In this document: in pieces, positions 43,184-53,695 of the stretch
How positions within the stretch are numbered: the first letter of the stretch is position 1
Layout of the letters: the number at the start of each line of letters is the position of its first letter
Source: Closterium sp. NIES-65
Taxonomy: Eukaryota; Streptophyta; Zygnematophyceae; Desmidiales; Closteriaceae
Assembly: GCA_948144175.1 (NCBI GenBank)
Contig: CANXME010001258.1
Location: 2,341,001 to 2,405,000, forward strand
Reading direction: 5' to 3'
Length of the DNA stretch: 64,000 bases
Made by a program: the position numbers and the translations under genes
The notes under the pieces: model-generated
Told to the model about the DNA's origin: nothing
Seen by the model: only the letters and a program-made list of their open reading frames with translations
Database searches by the model: none

Positions 43184-45085
43184 TGTTCCTGAGCCTGAGT
43201 CTGACCACACCCGTGCTGCTCACCCTACTGTCATGCGTTTGCTAGCCGCAGTTGTCACTAACCCGTCGTTTGAGTCTGCTGCTCCGTCTGCCTTAGTCGC
43301 TGAACTTGTTGACTTTGCTGCTGCCTGTCGTCTACACTACGCCGGTAGTCTTGTTGCTGATTCTGAGTCTGTCTGTCCTCCGTCCGTCGGGGGTGAGTGT
43401 GCTCTTGGCATGGACATCCTTGAGGACACGCACGAGGACCTTGAGTGTCTTACAGCCGCTGCGCCTCATCTCGTGTCCATGCTGCTTGCCCCTGAGGGAG
43501 ACCCGGATGCTCCAGACATCCCGACCCTGCGCTCTTACGCTGAGGCGATCGCGGGTGAGAACTCCTCACACTGGCAGATAGCCATGGATGCACAGATGTC
43601 ATCCTCAAAGTCCACAGACACTTACTTCGATGAGGTTCCCCCTCCTGGGGCGAACATCGTCAGTGGCATGTGGATTTTCAAGGTGAAGTGACCGCCAGGT
43701 TATCCGCGTGTCTTCAAGGCTTGTTACGTTGCTCGAGGTTTCAGTTAGCGAGAGGGAGTCAACTTCTTCCAGACCTTCTCCCCAACCCCAAAGATAACCA
43801 CTCTTCGGGTACTACTGCACGTTGCCACTCAGCGTGACTACGAGCTTCACTCTCTTGACTTTAGCACAGCTTTCTTACAGGGCAGTCTGCACGAGGAGAT
43901 CTGGCTGCGCCGCCCTCCTGGCTTCACTGGGTCGTTCCCTCCTGGTACCCTGTGGAGCCTCCGGCGGCTGGTCTACGGTCTCCGCCAGGCGCCACGTGAG
44001 TGGCACGACACACTGAGGACGACACTTGCTGCTCTTGGTTTTGCTCCGTCTACTGCTGACCCGTCGCTGTTTCTGCGCACCGACACTTCGCTGCCGCCAT
44101 TCTACATTCTCGTGTACGTCGACGACTTGGTCTTTGCCACTGCTGACACTGAGGCTCTCGCCCTGGTGAAGTCGGAGCTGTAGAAGAGACAGACGTGCAC
44201 AGACCTGGGTGAGCTGCGCAGTTCCCTTGACTTGCAGATCACCCGGGACAGAGCACGCCGCACCATCACACTAACTCAGTCACACATGGTGCAGCAGGTC
44301 CTTCAGCACTTCGGCTTCATTTGGTCCTCGGCAGAGGCCACTCCTCTGGCTACAGGTGACTCGCTCTCAGCTCCACCTTTGGACGAGTCCGTAGAGCCGA
44401 GTGGTCCTTACCCAGAGCTGGTGGGCTGCCCCATGTACCTGATGACCTGCACTCGTCTGACCTTGCGTACCATCTTGGCCTTCTGGCTCGCTACGTGGCT
44501 CCTGGTCGGCACCGTAAGGTGCACATGGATGCTGCTAAGAAGGTACTACGCTACTTGTGCAGTACATCAGGCATGGGGCTCGTGCTTGGAGGGCAGAGCC
44601 CAATTGTCATAACTGGGCACTCGTACGCTTCTTGGGTTGACGACCTGGCTACGCAGCGGTCATCACGGGGTTACACCTTTAGCCTTTGGCTCTGTTTCTT
44701 AGCGGTCTACACGCTCGTCCTCTATTCTCGGCTCCAGTTGTGAGGCTGAGATCTACGCCACAGCCATGGCTGCACAGGAGCTACGCTGGTTCACCTACCT
44801 GCTGACTGACCTTGGAGAGCCGCCTCGTTCTCCTCGAGTGCTGTACGTAGACAACAAGGCCGTCATTGCCTTGTGTCAGGAGCACAGAACGGAGCACAGA
44901 ACGAAGCACATCGCTTTGTGTTACTTCCTCGCTCGAGAGTTGCAGCAGCGTGGTCAGCTTCGTCTTGCTCACGTGGCCACTCGGGCCAACACTGCTGATG
45001 TATTCACCAAGGCACTTACGTCTGGTGATGATCAGCGTTTTTGTACTTTGTTAGGCCTCGTGCCCATGATTCCTCACTTGCTGTA
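43184..45085 (+). pseudogene. copia J reverse transcriptase and RNase H, heavily decayed
   Basis: From the linker (PEPESDHTRAAHPTV) it reads into reverse transcriptase (VSGMWIFKVK, FSTAFLQGSLHEE, YVDDLVFA) and RNase H (VDNKAVIALCQ, RTKHIALCYFLA, ANTADVFTKAL). Stops lie at 43689 (TGA), 43747 (TAG) and 44181 (TAG, CAG in sisters). Frameshifts near 44455 and 44690 break RNase H. It is among the most diverged copies of the family here. Confidence 0.88.
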
Positions 45086-45100
45086 GACTTTGCTTGTACT

Positions 45101-45102
<2 letters not shown>

Positions 45103-45146
<44 letters not shown>
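45103..45146 (+). repeat. (TA)n microsatellite in J
   Basis: About 20 TA units lie in the 3' untranslated region, the longest TA run in the window. Confidence 0.95.
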
Positions 45147-45147
<1 letters not shown>

Positions 45148-45341
45148 GCATGCTTGCTCTGCTAGGTAGAGATCTCTGTACTGTTGTTGTTGCATATATA
45201 CCTCTGCATGTGAACTGGCGTTGTGGCCCTTTTGCTTGTGCTTAGAGTGTGTGGTGACGTTGTGATCCACCCTGAGCTTGCTTTACTTCTCTTGACTGGT
45301 CCTGTGACCCCTTTCTCTCCCACACTTTGCCTATGGGGGTG

Positions 45342-45471
45342 TGTGAAACTATATGACTCTGTCATAATAATATGTAGGCTTTAGTGGGGTAGCTAATGTA
45401 GGGTATAGTTTTTTGTTTCTTGTACCCAACTTTCTCAATAGTGCACCCATTCTTTCCCTTAACTCTCGACA
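45342..45471 (+). repeat. 3' LTR of copia J (130 bp)
   Basis: It starts TGTGAAACTATATGAC after GGGGGTG and ends CTCTCGACA, followed by the GCCTT target duplication. Confidence 0.92.
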
Positions 45472-46623
45472 GCCTTCGATGACGACGCCGTGGACTCGGA
45501 GTACAACGAGTGTGACGACGCCTGCAACAACGACACAGACTCTGGCGAGGAGGAGGACAAGAGCATGTCCCCCTCCAAGGATGATGGTGACGCCGATGAG
45601 GACGCCGACGACGATGATGACGCTCCCGAGGAGGCCCAGCTTGTGGCCCCGGCTCCCCGTCGCGGCCGTGCTACTGCCGCAGCCGGCACCAAGACTGCCA
45701 CGAAGGGCGTTGAACCTCCTCGTGCCGTTGACAAGACCCGTAACCTGCATCCTATTACGCGGAGCGTGTGGTCCCCCCGCGAGAACACTATCTTCGCCGC
45801 TGCACGTTGGTTCATGAAGGACGAGTTCGGGCCCCTCCTCGGGAAACAGGGCTCTCAGTACTGGGCCCGCCTCGTCCGCCACCTCGAGCAATAGAATCCC
45901 AGGTGGGTGCGTGGCGTGAACGCGCTTCAGTAGCAGTGGCGCAATCCTGTCAACATGTTCAAGCATATTAAGAAGGGGGAGAAGGCGTCGGGCAAGGGGG
46001 CGGTGTGCAAGCCCCACTGGTACCCGTACATGGAGCTCTTCCAGAACAACAAGGCAGTGGGCAGCCCTCACGTTGTCGACATGGTGGTGCGGCACACGTC
46101 AATGTGCCTTGCGGTTTCGCGGTCCCGTCCACATCTGCGCCATGCACATCTACCCCGACTTTCACTGGTGCGTTCCTTTTGCGTTTACGGCAGCTCTGGT
46201 GCGCATCTTATGAGATACTTTGGGCGGAGATCTTTATGCATGTAATACCGGATACATGATGTACTAATCTATGCACCTTCTACTGCACGCGTCCGGCCAT
46301 TGTGTGTGCAGCTCCACCTCCGCAAGGAACGCCGACATCGAAGCGCCCACGGGTGGCAGAGACGGCAACGATGGCCGCCGCCAAGCTGGTGTGCGAGACA
46401 ATCAAAGGCTGCCACTCGGACGCGATGAACAGGCTCGAGGGCCTTGTCCGCGCGTGGATGGAGTAGGACGCGCGTATTGCTCGCGAACGCGTGCAGCAGC
46501 CTGCGCCCTCACCGCCAGCCCGCAACGACATCCCCGTGGACGCGGACAACCTGCCCGCATCACACGCTGCCGAAGGCGGCGACGACGGATGGTTCCGTCA
46601 CGGGCAGGCGGGCGACAGCGCTC

Positions 46624-48039
46624 CTAACCCTGATGCGGCCGATGAGGTGTGGGTTCGTGGCGACGCCGAGTGAGGTAGGAGGACTCAAGAGCCTCGCCCA
46701 GCTGCTTGGGCCTTTCCTGCAGATTCACTTGCATGCACGGTTCACATGGCTCCCATTTGAACTCTGCTATCGCACGACGAGTCCACCATGGATCCCGGTT
46801 TCGGGGCAAGTTGGCCCATGACGCGTTGACGCGCCTAGCTGTTCCCATCGTTTCGCACATGTTGTGCAGGATGATGGCACAAGACACCCCTCCAAGAATG
46901 CGCCAGAGCTTGCAGTCATTGCGGCTTGCGAATAGACGCCACTGGCCTTTGAAGGCGCCGATGCACCACTCTATGGCCATGCGCCCAGCGCTTTGGCAGT
47001 AGTTGAAGCACTGCTCCCAGTCGTCCATTCGGCCCTCATGGGGCGCATGTAGGGGGGTCAAGCAGAAATTTCTGAGTGGGTAGGCAACATCTCCCACTAT
47101 TTGGTATGGCGCTATGTCGCCTTTGTGCAACCTTTCGTGTAACGCGCTGTTCATGAACACTCTCTGATCGTGCGCAGTGCCCGAGTATCCGTTCAAGTAG
47201 TCCTGTATGATGCCTCGCGCGTTGCATGTGATATGCAGTTGGACGGCGTAACATGACTTCCGCGTGTAGTACTCTTGCCTATGCCCCTCCATTCCTTTCA
47301 TCGGAATGTGTGTGCCGTCTATAGCCCCCACTATTGCAGGTACCCCCTTGATGGCGCGGAACTCCTCGGCCATCTCATTGAGGTTCCCACGGCTCGGGAA
47401 GTGGACCCACTGCTGCTTGAAGACGGATGGGAAGTGCATGAGCAGCGTGTCAACAAGCATATGGCACAGGATCTTGGACAGGCCGAATACGGCGGACAAG
47501 TCTACGAATGACATACCGCTGGCCAGGTATTTGATAGCGACCAGGCATGCTACCTCGTGCATGATGAGGTACGTGTCCACGTATGGCTGCATGTAGTGCG
47601 CCATCCCGGCGACAATGTATTCGAGGATGGCACGGTTTATCCGAAACAAGTCCCCAAATTCCTACTCTCCCATGCCTTCCAGGTTCTCCAGCAGAATGTG
47701 GTATCTCCGCCTGCGAAGACCAGACCTTCTCTTCCGCTCAGCAGTTCGGTTGGAGCCGTAAGAACTAGAGGACGAGGCGGCCTCGTCGGTGAATACGTTG
47801 GCCTCCAACAATCCACCGACCGACTTGGCGACCATGTCCATGAAGATGCTGTAGTCGAACGTCATCCATGCGACCAAGAGTCGCATGAAAAATGGCACCT
47901 CGCGAGGCTGTGTCATGATTGCTAGACAGTGGTGCAATACTGGCCTGTGATATTTGATGTTTTGTACTTGGAAGAGTAGTTGCATACATGCGTTTGTGTG
48001 TGGGGTGGTCCAAGCAGCCCCGACTCGCCCAATTTGCAA
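46624..48039 (-). pseudogene. PIF/Harbinger DDE transposase with one stop
   Basis: The minus frame runs from about 48039 (a likely start is MTQPREVPFFMRLL, near 47920) to 46624. It has an N-terminal region, then LFRINRAILEYIV, and the nuclease domain of the DDE_Tnp_4 type: GAIDGTHIP (first Asp), GDVAYPL (second Asp) and RMAIEWCIGAFKGQW (the Glu region). TAG at 47662-47664 separates the N-terminal part from the catalytic part in the same frame. Its 3' end overlaps the Myb-like frame's end by about 50 bp on the opposite strand. Catalytic residues appear intact apart from the stop. Confidence 0.9.
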
Positions 48040-48294
48040 CTTCCATTACTGTGGCAAGCCCCCCAGTGACATTCACTTCGTTTTCCCATGTTTATGCACC
48101 TTGGCCGGCGGGAAAACGGGTGGGCAGGCGCCAACTGGTCGCTTCCAATAGAACCCGCATATCTGGCTCCGCCAATCTATTGCCCTGAGTTGTGGTACAT
48201 TTGTCGTTTGTGACACAACATTTGGCAAATTTACAGGCGCGACTCGAAAAAAAGGGGATTGAGACACAAGTGTCTCTGCAGAAATGTACCCTAA

Positions 48295-48652
48295 GTGTCA
48301 TGAGCGCACTGAACAGTGCATCGCAGAGGGATGTCCGGATCCAGATTTTGGCGACGACCTGGTAGTTGAAACCGCGCTCGCACTCGACGGTACGTAGCGG
48401 AAGAACTGCCAAAACCTGCCACAGGGCAATCAAGTTGGGGTAGCAATGGGGCTAGTAATTTGTTTTAAGCATGTTTTGCAAGCTTTGGTGGAAATCCTTG
48501 TCATCGTGGTGTCGTGACAGGATGTGATAGAAGCATTTCAGCTCCAACTCAATTGCTCTGTAGTTGAAGCCTACCACAGAGTGAGCCAGCACGTACACCA
48601 GCCCACTAACGCTAGCTCGACAGCACGCTGTTGCCAGGGCGCACACCAGCAT
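48295..48652 (-). pseudogene. hAT-type transposase-like C-terminal domain, interrupted by Harbinger
   Basis: The minus strand reads ELELKCFYHILSRHHDD, a stop (TAG), then LIALWQVLAVLPLRTVECERGF and WIRTSLCDALFSALMT. That is the hAT dimerisation pattern, with the conserved CERGF/CERxFS core and an LxxLM helix. The frame ends where the Harbinger repeat begins and continues at 34892. It could be a decayed hAT transposon or a host gene derived from one. The N-terminal parts are not seen. Confidence 0.6.
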
Positions 48653-48849
48653 TTATTCAGCAGCCCGCCACCAAAGCGCACTAGCAGCGCGCTGCCCGCT
48701 GCTTGCCCCCAGCCTGCCGCCAATGCATGCCAGCCGTGTGCCAACAGCTTGTCGACAACTACGCGCCAGCAAGTGCCATCTACTACCAACCGATGCCCGC
48801 ACTTATGCCTGATGCATTCCTTGCCATCGCCCCTACTTTCCTCCGCGCA
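48653..48849. other. unassigned spacer
   Basis: Moderately GC-rich sequence with no recognised motif. Part may be the 3' untranslated region of fragment L, since ATATATCTCTGC-like sequence appears near 48880-48900. Confidence 0.5.
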
Positions 48850-49154
48850 CTAGCCATCGGCCACCAGCCTATCCACAAGCAGAGATATATAGCAATTATA
48901 GAGAGATGCAAGAGTACAATGCAAAGCATCTCTAGAAAGCAAGTGAGGGCCTGTAGACACAAGCCCTAGTTGGGTGCAGAAACGCCGGTGGTCACAAGGC
49001 GGCAACGCCTTGGTGAAAATATCTGCAGTGTTGGCCTCAGAGACCACGCGTACCACGAGGGCTTGGCCACGCTGCTGCAACTCACTCAGAAGGAAGTAAC
49101 GAAGTTGGATGTGCTTCGCCTTCCCAACCAGTCGGGGCTCCTCGCACAACAGGA
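48850..49154 (-). pseudogene. copia L RNase H end, cut by copia K
   Basis: The minus strand encodes CEEPRLVGKAKHIQLRYFLL, SELQQRGQALVVRVVSEANTADIFTKALPPCDHRRFCTQLGL, the C-terminal RNase H of a copia close to but distinct from the main family. Its 5' side stops where the LTR of K starts. Its usual stop is lost, so the frame runs on to 48850. Confidence 0.85.
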
Positions 49155-49280
49155 TGTCAAACTCATATGCTATAGTCTGCGTAGGCTGTAGTGGGGTAGA
49201 CAATATGAGGTACAACACTTTTAGGTTTTCCTACTTGTACCCACCTGTTTGCGAGTGCATTCATTCCTCATTTCTTCACA
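49155..49280 (+). repeat. 5' LTR of copia K (126 bp)
   Basis: It runs TGTCAAACTCATATGC to TTCTTCACA. It is the same subfamily as the 3' LTR of A (1615-1740). Confidence 0.93.
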
Positions 49281-49326
49281 TGGTATAGAGCAGGTTCCCT
49301 AGTGGGAACGCTTCCTAGGGCCCACC
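49281..49326 (+). promoter_or_regulatory. primer site, hairpin and GGGCCCACC box of copia K
   Basis: TGGTATAGAGCAGG is followed by the hairpin GTTCCC/GGGAAC and GGGCCCACC at 49318-49326. Confidence 0.8.
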
Positions 49327-49439
49327 ACTGAAAATCGATTTTTTTTTTTTTTTCCTGACCGGAGCGCGAGTCGCCCCTGCCCAAGGCGCGTCCCGTGGGC
49401 CGCCTTCTCGTCGCGTCCCCTGCCCTTAGCGGCCCGTCG

Positions 49440-50190
49440 CGCCCTTCTAGAGGCCCCTCTCAGGGCCCCTCGCGCCACCCCTAGCGGCCCCGTTGCCGCC
49501 CTTCGCGCCTTGTCGCCGCCCCTCGCGGCCCCGTCGCCACCCCTAGTGGACCCGTCGCCACCCTTCGCGGCCCCGTCGTCGCCCCTAGCGGCTCCGTCGC
49601 CGCCCCTCGCGGCTCCGTTTCTGCCCCTCGCGGCCCCCTCGCCGCCCGTTACGGCCCCGTCGCCGCCCTTCGCGGCCCCGTCGCCGCCCCTAGCGGCCCC
49701 GTCGCCGCCCTTCGCGGCCCTGTCGCCGCCCCTATCGGCCCTGTCGCCGCCCTTCAAGGCCCCTCACGACTCCTTCGCGGCCCCGTCGCCGCCCCTTCTT
49801 GGCCCCGTCGCCGCCCTTCGCGGCCCCGTCGCCGCCCCTAGCGGCCCCGTCGCCGCCCTTCTTGGCCCCTCGCGGCCCTTTCACGGCCCTGTCGCCGCCC
49901 CTAGCGGCCCCGTCGCCGCCCTTCGAGGCCCCTCGCGGCCCCTTCTCGGCCCCGTCGCCGCCCTTCGTGGCCCCGTCGCCACCCTTCTCGGCCCCTTCTC
50001 GGCTCCTTCGCCACCAGCAGCAGCCGCCGCCAGCAGCAGCCGCCGCCGCCGCCAGCAGCAGCCGCCGCCGCCGCCGCCGCCAACAGCAGCCGACGGCAGC
50101 AGACGCCGCCGACAGCAGCGGCGGCCGCCACCAGCAGCACCCGTCGCCGCCGATAGCCGCGACTGCCGCCGCCACTGACACCAGGAGCTG
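49440..50190 (+). repeat. GC-rich tandem-repeat leader of copia K
   Basis: Units near GCGGCCCCGTCGCCGCCC (about 18 bp, sometimes paired to 36 bp) run from 49440 to 50000, followed by CAGCAGCCGCCGCC-type triplets to 50190. Open frames on both strands follow from the repeats. Confidence 0.85.
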
Positions 50191-50330
50191 CCGCCGCGGT
50201 CGCGGCTCTGTCCCTGCCGACGCGCCTCGGCCCTGCCCCACCGCTTGCCGGCCCCTACCTACCAGCCCTGGTGAGAGCACTGCCGAGCCATGCCTGCTAC
50301 TGCTGCCCCTAGCCTGCTGCCACAGCTGTC

Positions 50331-51787
50331 ATGGCTACCCCTAGCGTTCTAGTCTTTGATGCTGAGGGTCGGGCTGTTGACTTTGAGGTCTGGGTCGATG
50401 ATTTACAGCATTTCCTACAGTGCAATAGGAAGGACGGTCTCTCACTAATCGATCTCACGTCTGGCGCCTCTGTTGCCCCTGCTGCCGATGCTGACAGCAC
50501 TGTTCGCTCACAGTGGGCCACACGCGATGCTGTTGCCCATCTTGCTGTGCGTAGTCACTTACCATCCACTGAGCGCGCGCACTTTAGTCAGTACAAGTGT
50601 GCGAAGACCTTGTACGATGCTGTAGTTGCACGCTACTCTTCCCCTGCCACTGCTGCCCTTAGCCGCCTCATGCTGCCGTACCTGTTTCCTGACCTCGCCG
50701 CCTTTCCCACAGCGCACCTTCGCACTAGTGACACCCGCTACCGCGCTGCACTTCCTGCTGAATTCTGCGCCAAGAACCCCCCCCCCCCCCATATACATCA
50801 TCCTCTACTACATAGTCACCCGGCTCCCCGACTCCCTTCGCTCGGTCAGGGACCACTTCCTCTCTGTTTGCCCCACCACACTCACCGTTGACCTCCTCGA
50901 GGGGCGCCTCCTGGCAGCTGAGAAGAGTATAGTCGCTGTAGGAGCCTCTCGTGGTGACCCTCGTGCCCCCTTCTTTGAGGGGTGCTCCCCCTCTACCCTT
51001 TTGCCCTCTGTTGCCTCTGCTGCTGCCGTCGACTTCGTTGGCACCGAGTCGGTCGGCGCTGCGTCTGCCCCTAGCGGGAGACGCCGCACCGGCAAGGGAA
51101 AGGGGGACAAGGGTGCTGGAGGGGCTGGCGGGGGCAGTGGAGGTGGCGGTGGAGGCGGCAGAGGGAGTGGGGGTGGCGGTGGGAGTGGTGGCGGGGGTGG
51201 GGGCTTCGGTGGCGGCGGTGGAGGCGGAGGCGGAGGCGGCGGCGGTGGCGGTGGGAGCGGAGGAGGAGGCGGTGGCGGCGGTGGCGGAGGTGGCGCCGGC
51301 GGAGGTGGAGCTGGTCGGGGTGGCTCTGCGCAGCGGGGCGGCTTCGGTGGTGGTCAGCGCCAGCAGCAGCAGCGCACTCGTGAGACCCTGCCCCCCCAGT
51401 AGCTTCGTGAGTGGTACGCTGCGCGTCAGCGGGGTGGGGGTACTGGTCCTTGTGCCTACGTCCTCCGTACCGGCGACCACACTGGTGAGCCGTGCGGTGG
51501 CCCGCACACCACCCAGCGCTACTTTGGCCGCCTGACGGACGCTTGGCGTCTCCAGTTCCCTGACGCCACTGAGATCCCCCGCTGGGGCGAGCTGCTTAGG
51601 TCGGGGGTTGCTATCTTTGATCTAGATTATGATGCCATTCTTGCTGCCATGTATGTTGTGTCTACTAATGATGAGGGTGACTGTTACCTCTGTGTTCCGC
51701 CTGACCCGGGCATTGAGGCTGCTGCTCTAGGTGCTGGTGAGGCTGCTGCTCTAGGTGCTGGTGAGGCTGCTGCTCTCGGTGCTAGTG
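50331..51787 (+). pseudogene. copia K gag, interrupted by chromovirus M
   Basis: ATG 50331 starts MATPSVLVFDAEGRA. A 15-base in-frame deletion removes part of VADLIT near 50710. A run of 14 C at 50777-50790 shifts the frame (HIHHPLL instead of YIILYYIV). The shifted frame carries VTRLPDSLRSVRDHFLS and the Gly linker to TAG at 51400-51402 (CAG in sisters). It continues LREWYAARQRGGG and the knuckle, in which the last Cys is Tyr (TTQRYFG). M breaks it at TAGTG in the Ala/Gly repeat before the protease. Confidence 0.9.
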
Positions 51788-52170
51788 TGTGAGAGTACGA
51801 CGGCTTATGCCAGCTATGCTTGCTTGCCTCTACTTTATCATGCTATTTCTAGCATAGGATAATCATATGCATGCATGAATTGCTTGATTTCCTAAGCTAG
51901 GTGCTTTCCTATATTTTATTTTAGTTATAGCACCGAGCTAGGTTGCGTGCACCGAATTCTGGCTTTTCGGTTGCCACCGAATTGCCTTCTACCGAATTCG
52001 GTAAGGATCTGTTCGGGACGCTTCGCGACCCGCGGAACCTTCGCGTAACACCTGGTTACGGGGCCTTGTGTCGAGCCTATATATAGCCTCGTGTTGTACC
52101 CAGGTGGACATTGAATTCAATTCAATTCAATTTGAATCATCTTTTCTGAGCTCGATCCCAGATCCTCACA
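51788..52170 (+). repeat. 5' LTR of chromovirus M (383 bp)
   Basis: It carries a TATATATAG box-like stretch near 52078 and repeats of CCGAATT. It is 10 bp longer than the 3' LTR because of extra AATTC units near 52115-52130; about six or seven substitutions were counted. Confidence 0.93.
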
Positions 52171-52600
52171 CTAGGTAATCAGAATGGGTTTACATGCGAG
52201 GTCTTCAACCGCTTAGTTCCGGCCTTTAAAAACCGCGGGGGCGACGACGAAAGCGCCGATACGGGTATGTAAAACCAGTTCTGCGCAATTTTTCTAAGCC
52301 CCCCTCGATTCGGTTTTCAAACACCCCTCAGATTTACTGGTGGAAAGGTTGGAGTTTCGACCGTTCGATCGAGTTTCATCTCAACGACCCAGAGAATTTC
52401 GCCCAAAAAAGTTGGAATTTGGAGCGTCAGATCGATTTTCTCCTCAACGGCCAAGATCGGACACGAATTTCGCCTAAGGGGGATTTACACAACCTACAGA
52501 ATTCGCGCTCGTCAATTCTACAGTCAATTTGACTCGCAGTAAGTCGACCAGCACCTAGAATTCGATTATTTTCATCGCGCATCTTCCTGTAAATCGCCAA
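52171..52600 (+). other. leader of chromovirus M
   Basis: AGGTAATCAGAA just after the LTR may be a damaged tRNA primer site. The rest is unassigned leader without a supported gene. Confidence 0.5.
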
Positions 52601-52786
52601 ATGGAGGGAAAAAAGAGATATTTCAGTACAGAAAATCGCGGAGTTACGTGCTGAGCATAAGCAAATACGTGCAGCGCTCCCACGACTCGAAAAACTCCTT
52701 GCGAACCAGTCGGCAACCGCCACAGCAGCAGCGACAACAGTAGCAGCAGCAGCAGCGGCTACACCGACAATTCTACATGCGACAAC

Positions 52787-52917
52787 TGTCAGAACATTAT
52801 AGCTTATGCTTTTGTGTAGGCTAAAGTGGTGTATCCCATAGGGGGTACAACCCAATTAGGGTTAGTACTTGTACCCAGTTCATTCATAGTTCATTCATTC
52901 ACGTTCACTTCTTCACA
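52787..52917 (+). repeat. 5' LTR of copia N (131 bp)
   Basis: It starts TGTCAGAACATTATAGC and ends CTTCTTCACA. Confidence 0.94.
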
Positions 52918-52964
52918 TGGAATCAGAGCAGGTCCCCTCCTAGGGACTGTTCCTAGGGCCCACC
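52918..52964 (+). promoter_or_regulatory. primer site, hairpin and GGGCCCACC box of copia N
   Basis: TGGAATCAGAGCAGG (one mismatch to TGGTATCAGAGC) is followed by the hairpin GTCCC/GGGAC and GGGCCCACC at 52956-52964. Confidence 0.82.
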
Positions 52965-53029
52965 GAAGCGCGCCCCGAGGCGCGCATTCCTTTTTTTTAG
53001 CGACCCTCCGTGTCGCCCCTAGCGGCCCG

Positions 53030-53620
53030 TTACGCCGCCCTTACCTACGCGGCACCGCCGCCCTTACCTACGCGGCCCCGCCGCCCTTACCTACGCGGCC
53101 CCGCCGCCCTTACCTACGCGGCCCCGCCGCCCTTACCTACGCGGCCCCGCCGCCCTTACGTCGCGGCCCCGCCGCCCTCACGTCGCGGCCCCGCCGTCCT
53201 CACCTACGCGGCGACGCCGCCCTCACCTTCGCGGCCCCGCTGCCCTCACCTACGCGGCCCCGCCACCCTCACCTTCACGGCCTCGCCGCCCGTGCCTACG
53301 CGGCCCCGCCGCCTTCTCCTACGCGGCCCCACCGCCCTCACGTCGCGGCCCCGCCGCCCTCACTTCGCGGCCCCGCCGGTCTCCCCTCCTGCCGAGCCGC
53401 CCGCCACGCCGCCCCGTACCGGAGCAGCCGAGCCGCCCAGCAGCAGCCGCCGAGCCGCCGGGCCGCCGAGCCGCAGTCCAACCGAGCCGCCGGGCCGCCG
53501 AGCCGCAGTCCAACCGAGCCGCCCAGCAGCAGCCGCCGAGCCGCCGGGCCGCCGAGCCGCAGTACAGCCGAGCCGCCCAGCAGCAGCAGCCGAGCCGCAC
53601 TACTGCCGAGCCGCCCGACC
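53030..53620 (+). repeat. GC-rich tandem-repeat leader of copia N
   Basis: Units of TACGCGGCCCCGCCGCCCTTACC, about 24 bp, run from 53045 to 53380. GAGCCGCCG/GAGCCGCCC units with a 57-bp higher-order repeat (AGTCCAACCGAGCCG) follow to 53610. Confidence 0.87.
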
Positions 53621-53695
53621 TGCCCTGTCTGGTGAGCACAGCCCCACTGCTACTGCGTGCCCTTCCCCCACTGCTTGCACTGCTAGTCTGCCGTC

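Larger units (their letters stand above)
35574..45471 (+). mobile_element. Ty1/copia element J, internally deleted, host to H
   Basis: J has a 57-bp remnant of a 5' LTR (35574-35630), a short rearranged interior, element H, then reverse transcriptase/RNase H and a full 3' LTR. GCCTT flanks both ends (35569-35573 and 45472-45476), so the insertion into the Harbinger gene is exact. Gag, protease and integrase are absent. Confidence 0.9.
35338..46673 (+). pseudogene. Harbinger Myb/SANT-like DNA-binding protein, split by copia J
   Basis: The gene starts MARKRKSYTDVCPRD at 35338 and breaks at 35573, where J inserted in GCCTT. It resumes in frame at 45472 (DDAAF joins DDDAVDSEY once the duplication is counted once). 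An acidic, Ala-rich stretch leads to a Trp-rich DNA-binding-like block (VWSPRENTIFAAARWFM, SQYWARLVRHLEQ, PHWYPYMELFQNN). TAG stops at 45892 and 45931 interrupt it. After an apparent intron or unaligned gap near 46080-46310, a further frame (ETIKGCHSDAMNRLEGLV) ends at 46673 with a TAG at 46464. In PIF/Harbinger elements such a protein helps the transposase bind DNA and reach the nucleus; that role is inferred. Confidence 0.72.
34893..48291 (+). mobile_element. PIF/Harbinger DNA transposon, split by nested copia elements
   Basis: Terminal inverted repeats of 35 bp (34893-34927 and 48257-48291) match at 32 positions, starting GGGTACATT. TAA flanks both ends (34890-34892 and 48292-48294), the 3-bp duplication typical of this superfamily. 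Without the 9.9-kb J/H insertion the element is about 3.5 kb. It carries the two expected convergent genes, a Myb/SANT-like gene (plus) and a DDE transposase (minus). Both are broken by stops. Confidence 0.92.

Noticed and set aside
48653..48849. Possible further exon of the hAT-like domain
   Set aside because: The minus frame is open, but no residues beyond 48652 resemble hAT domains, so it was left unassigned.
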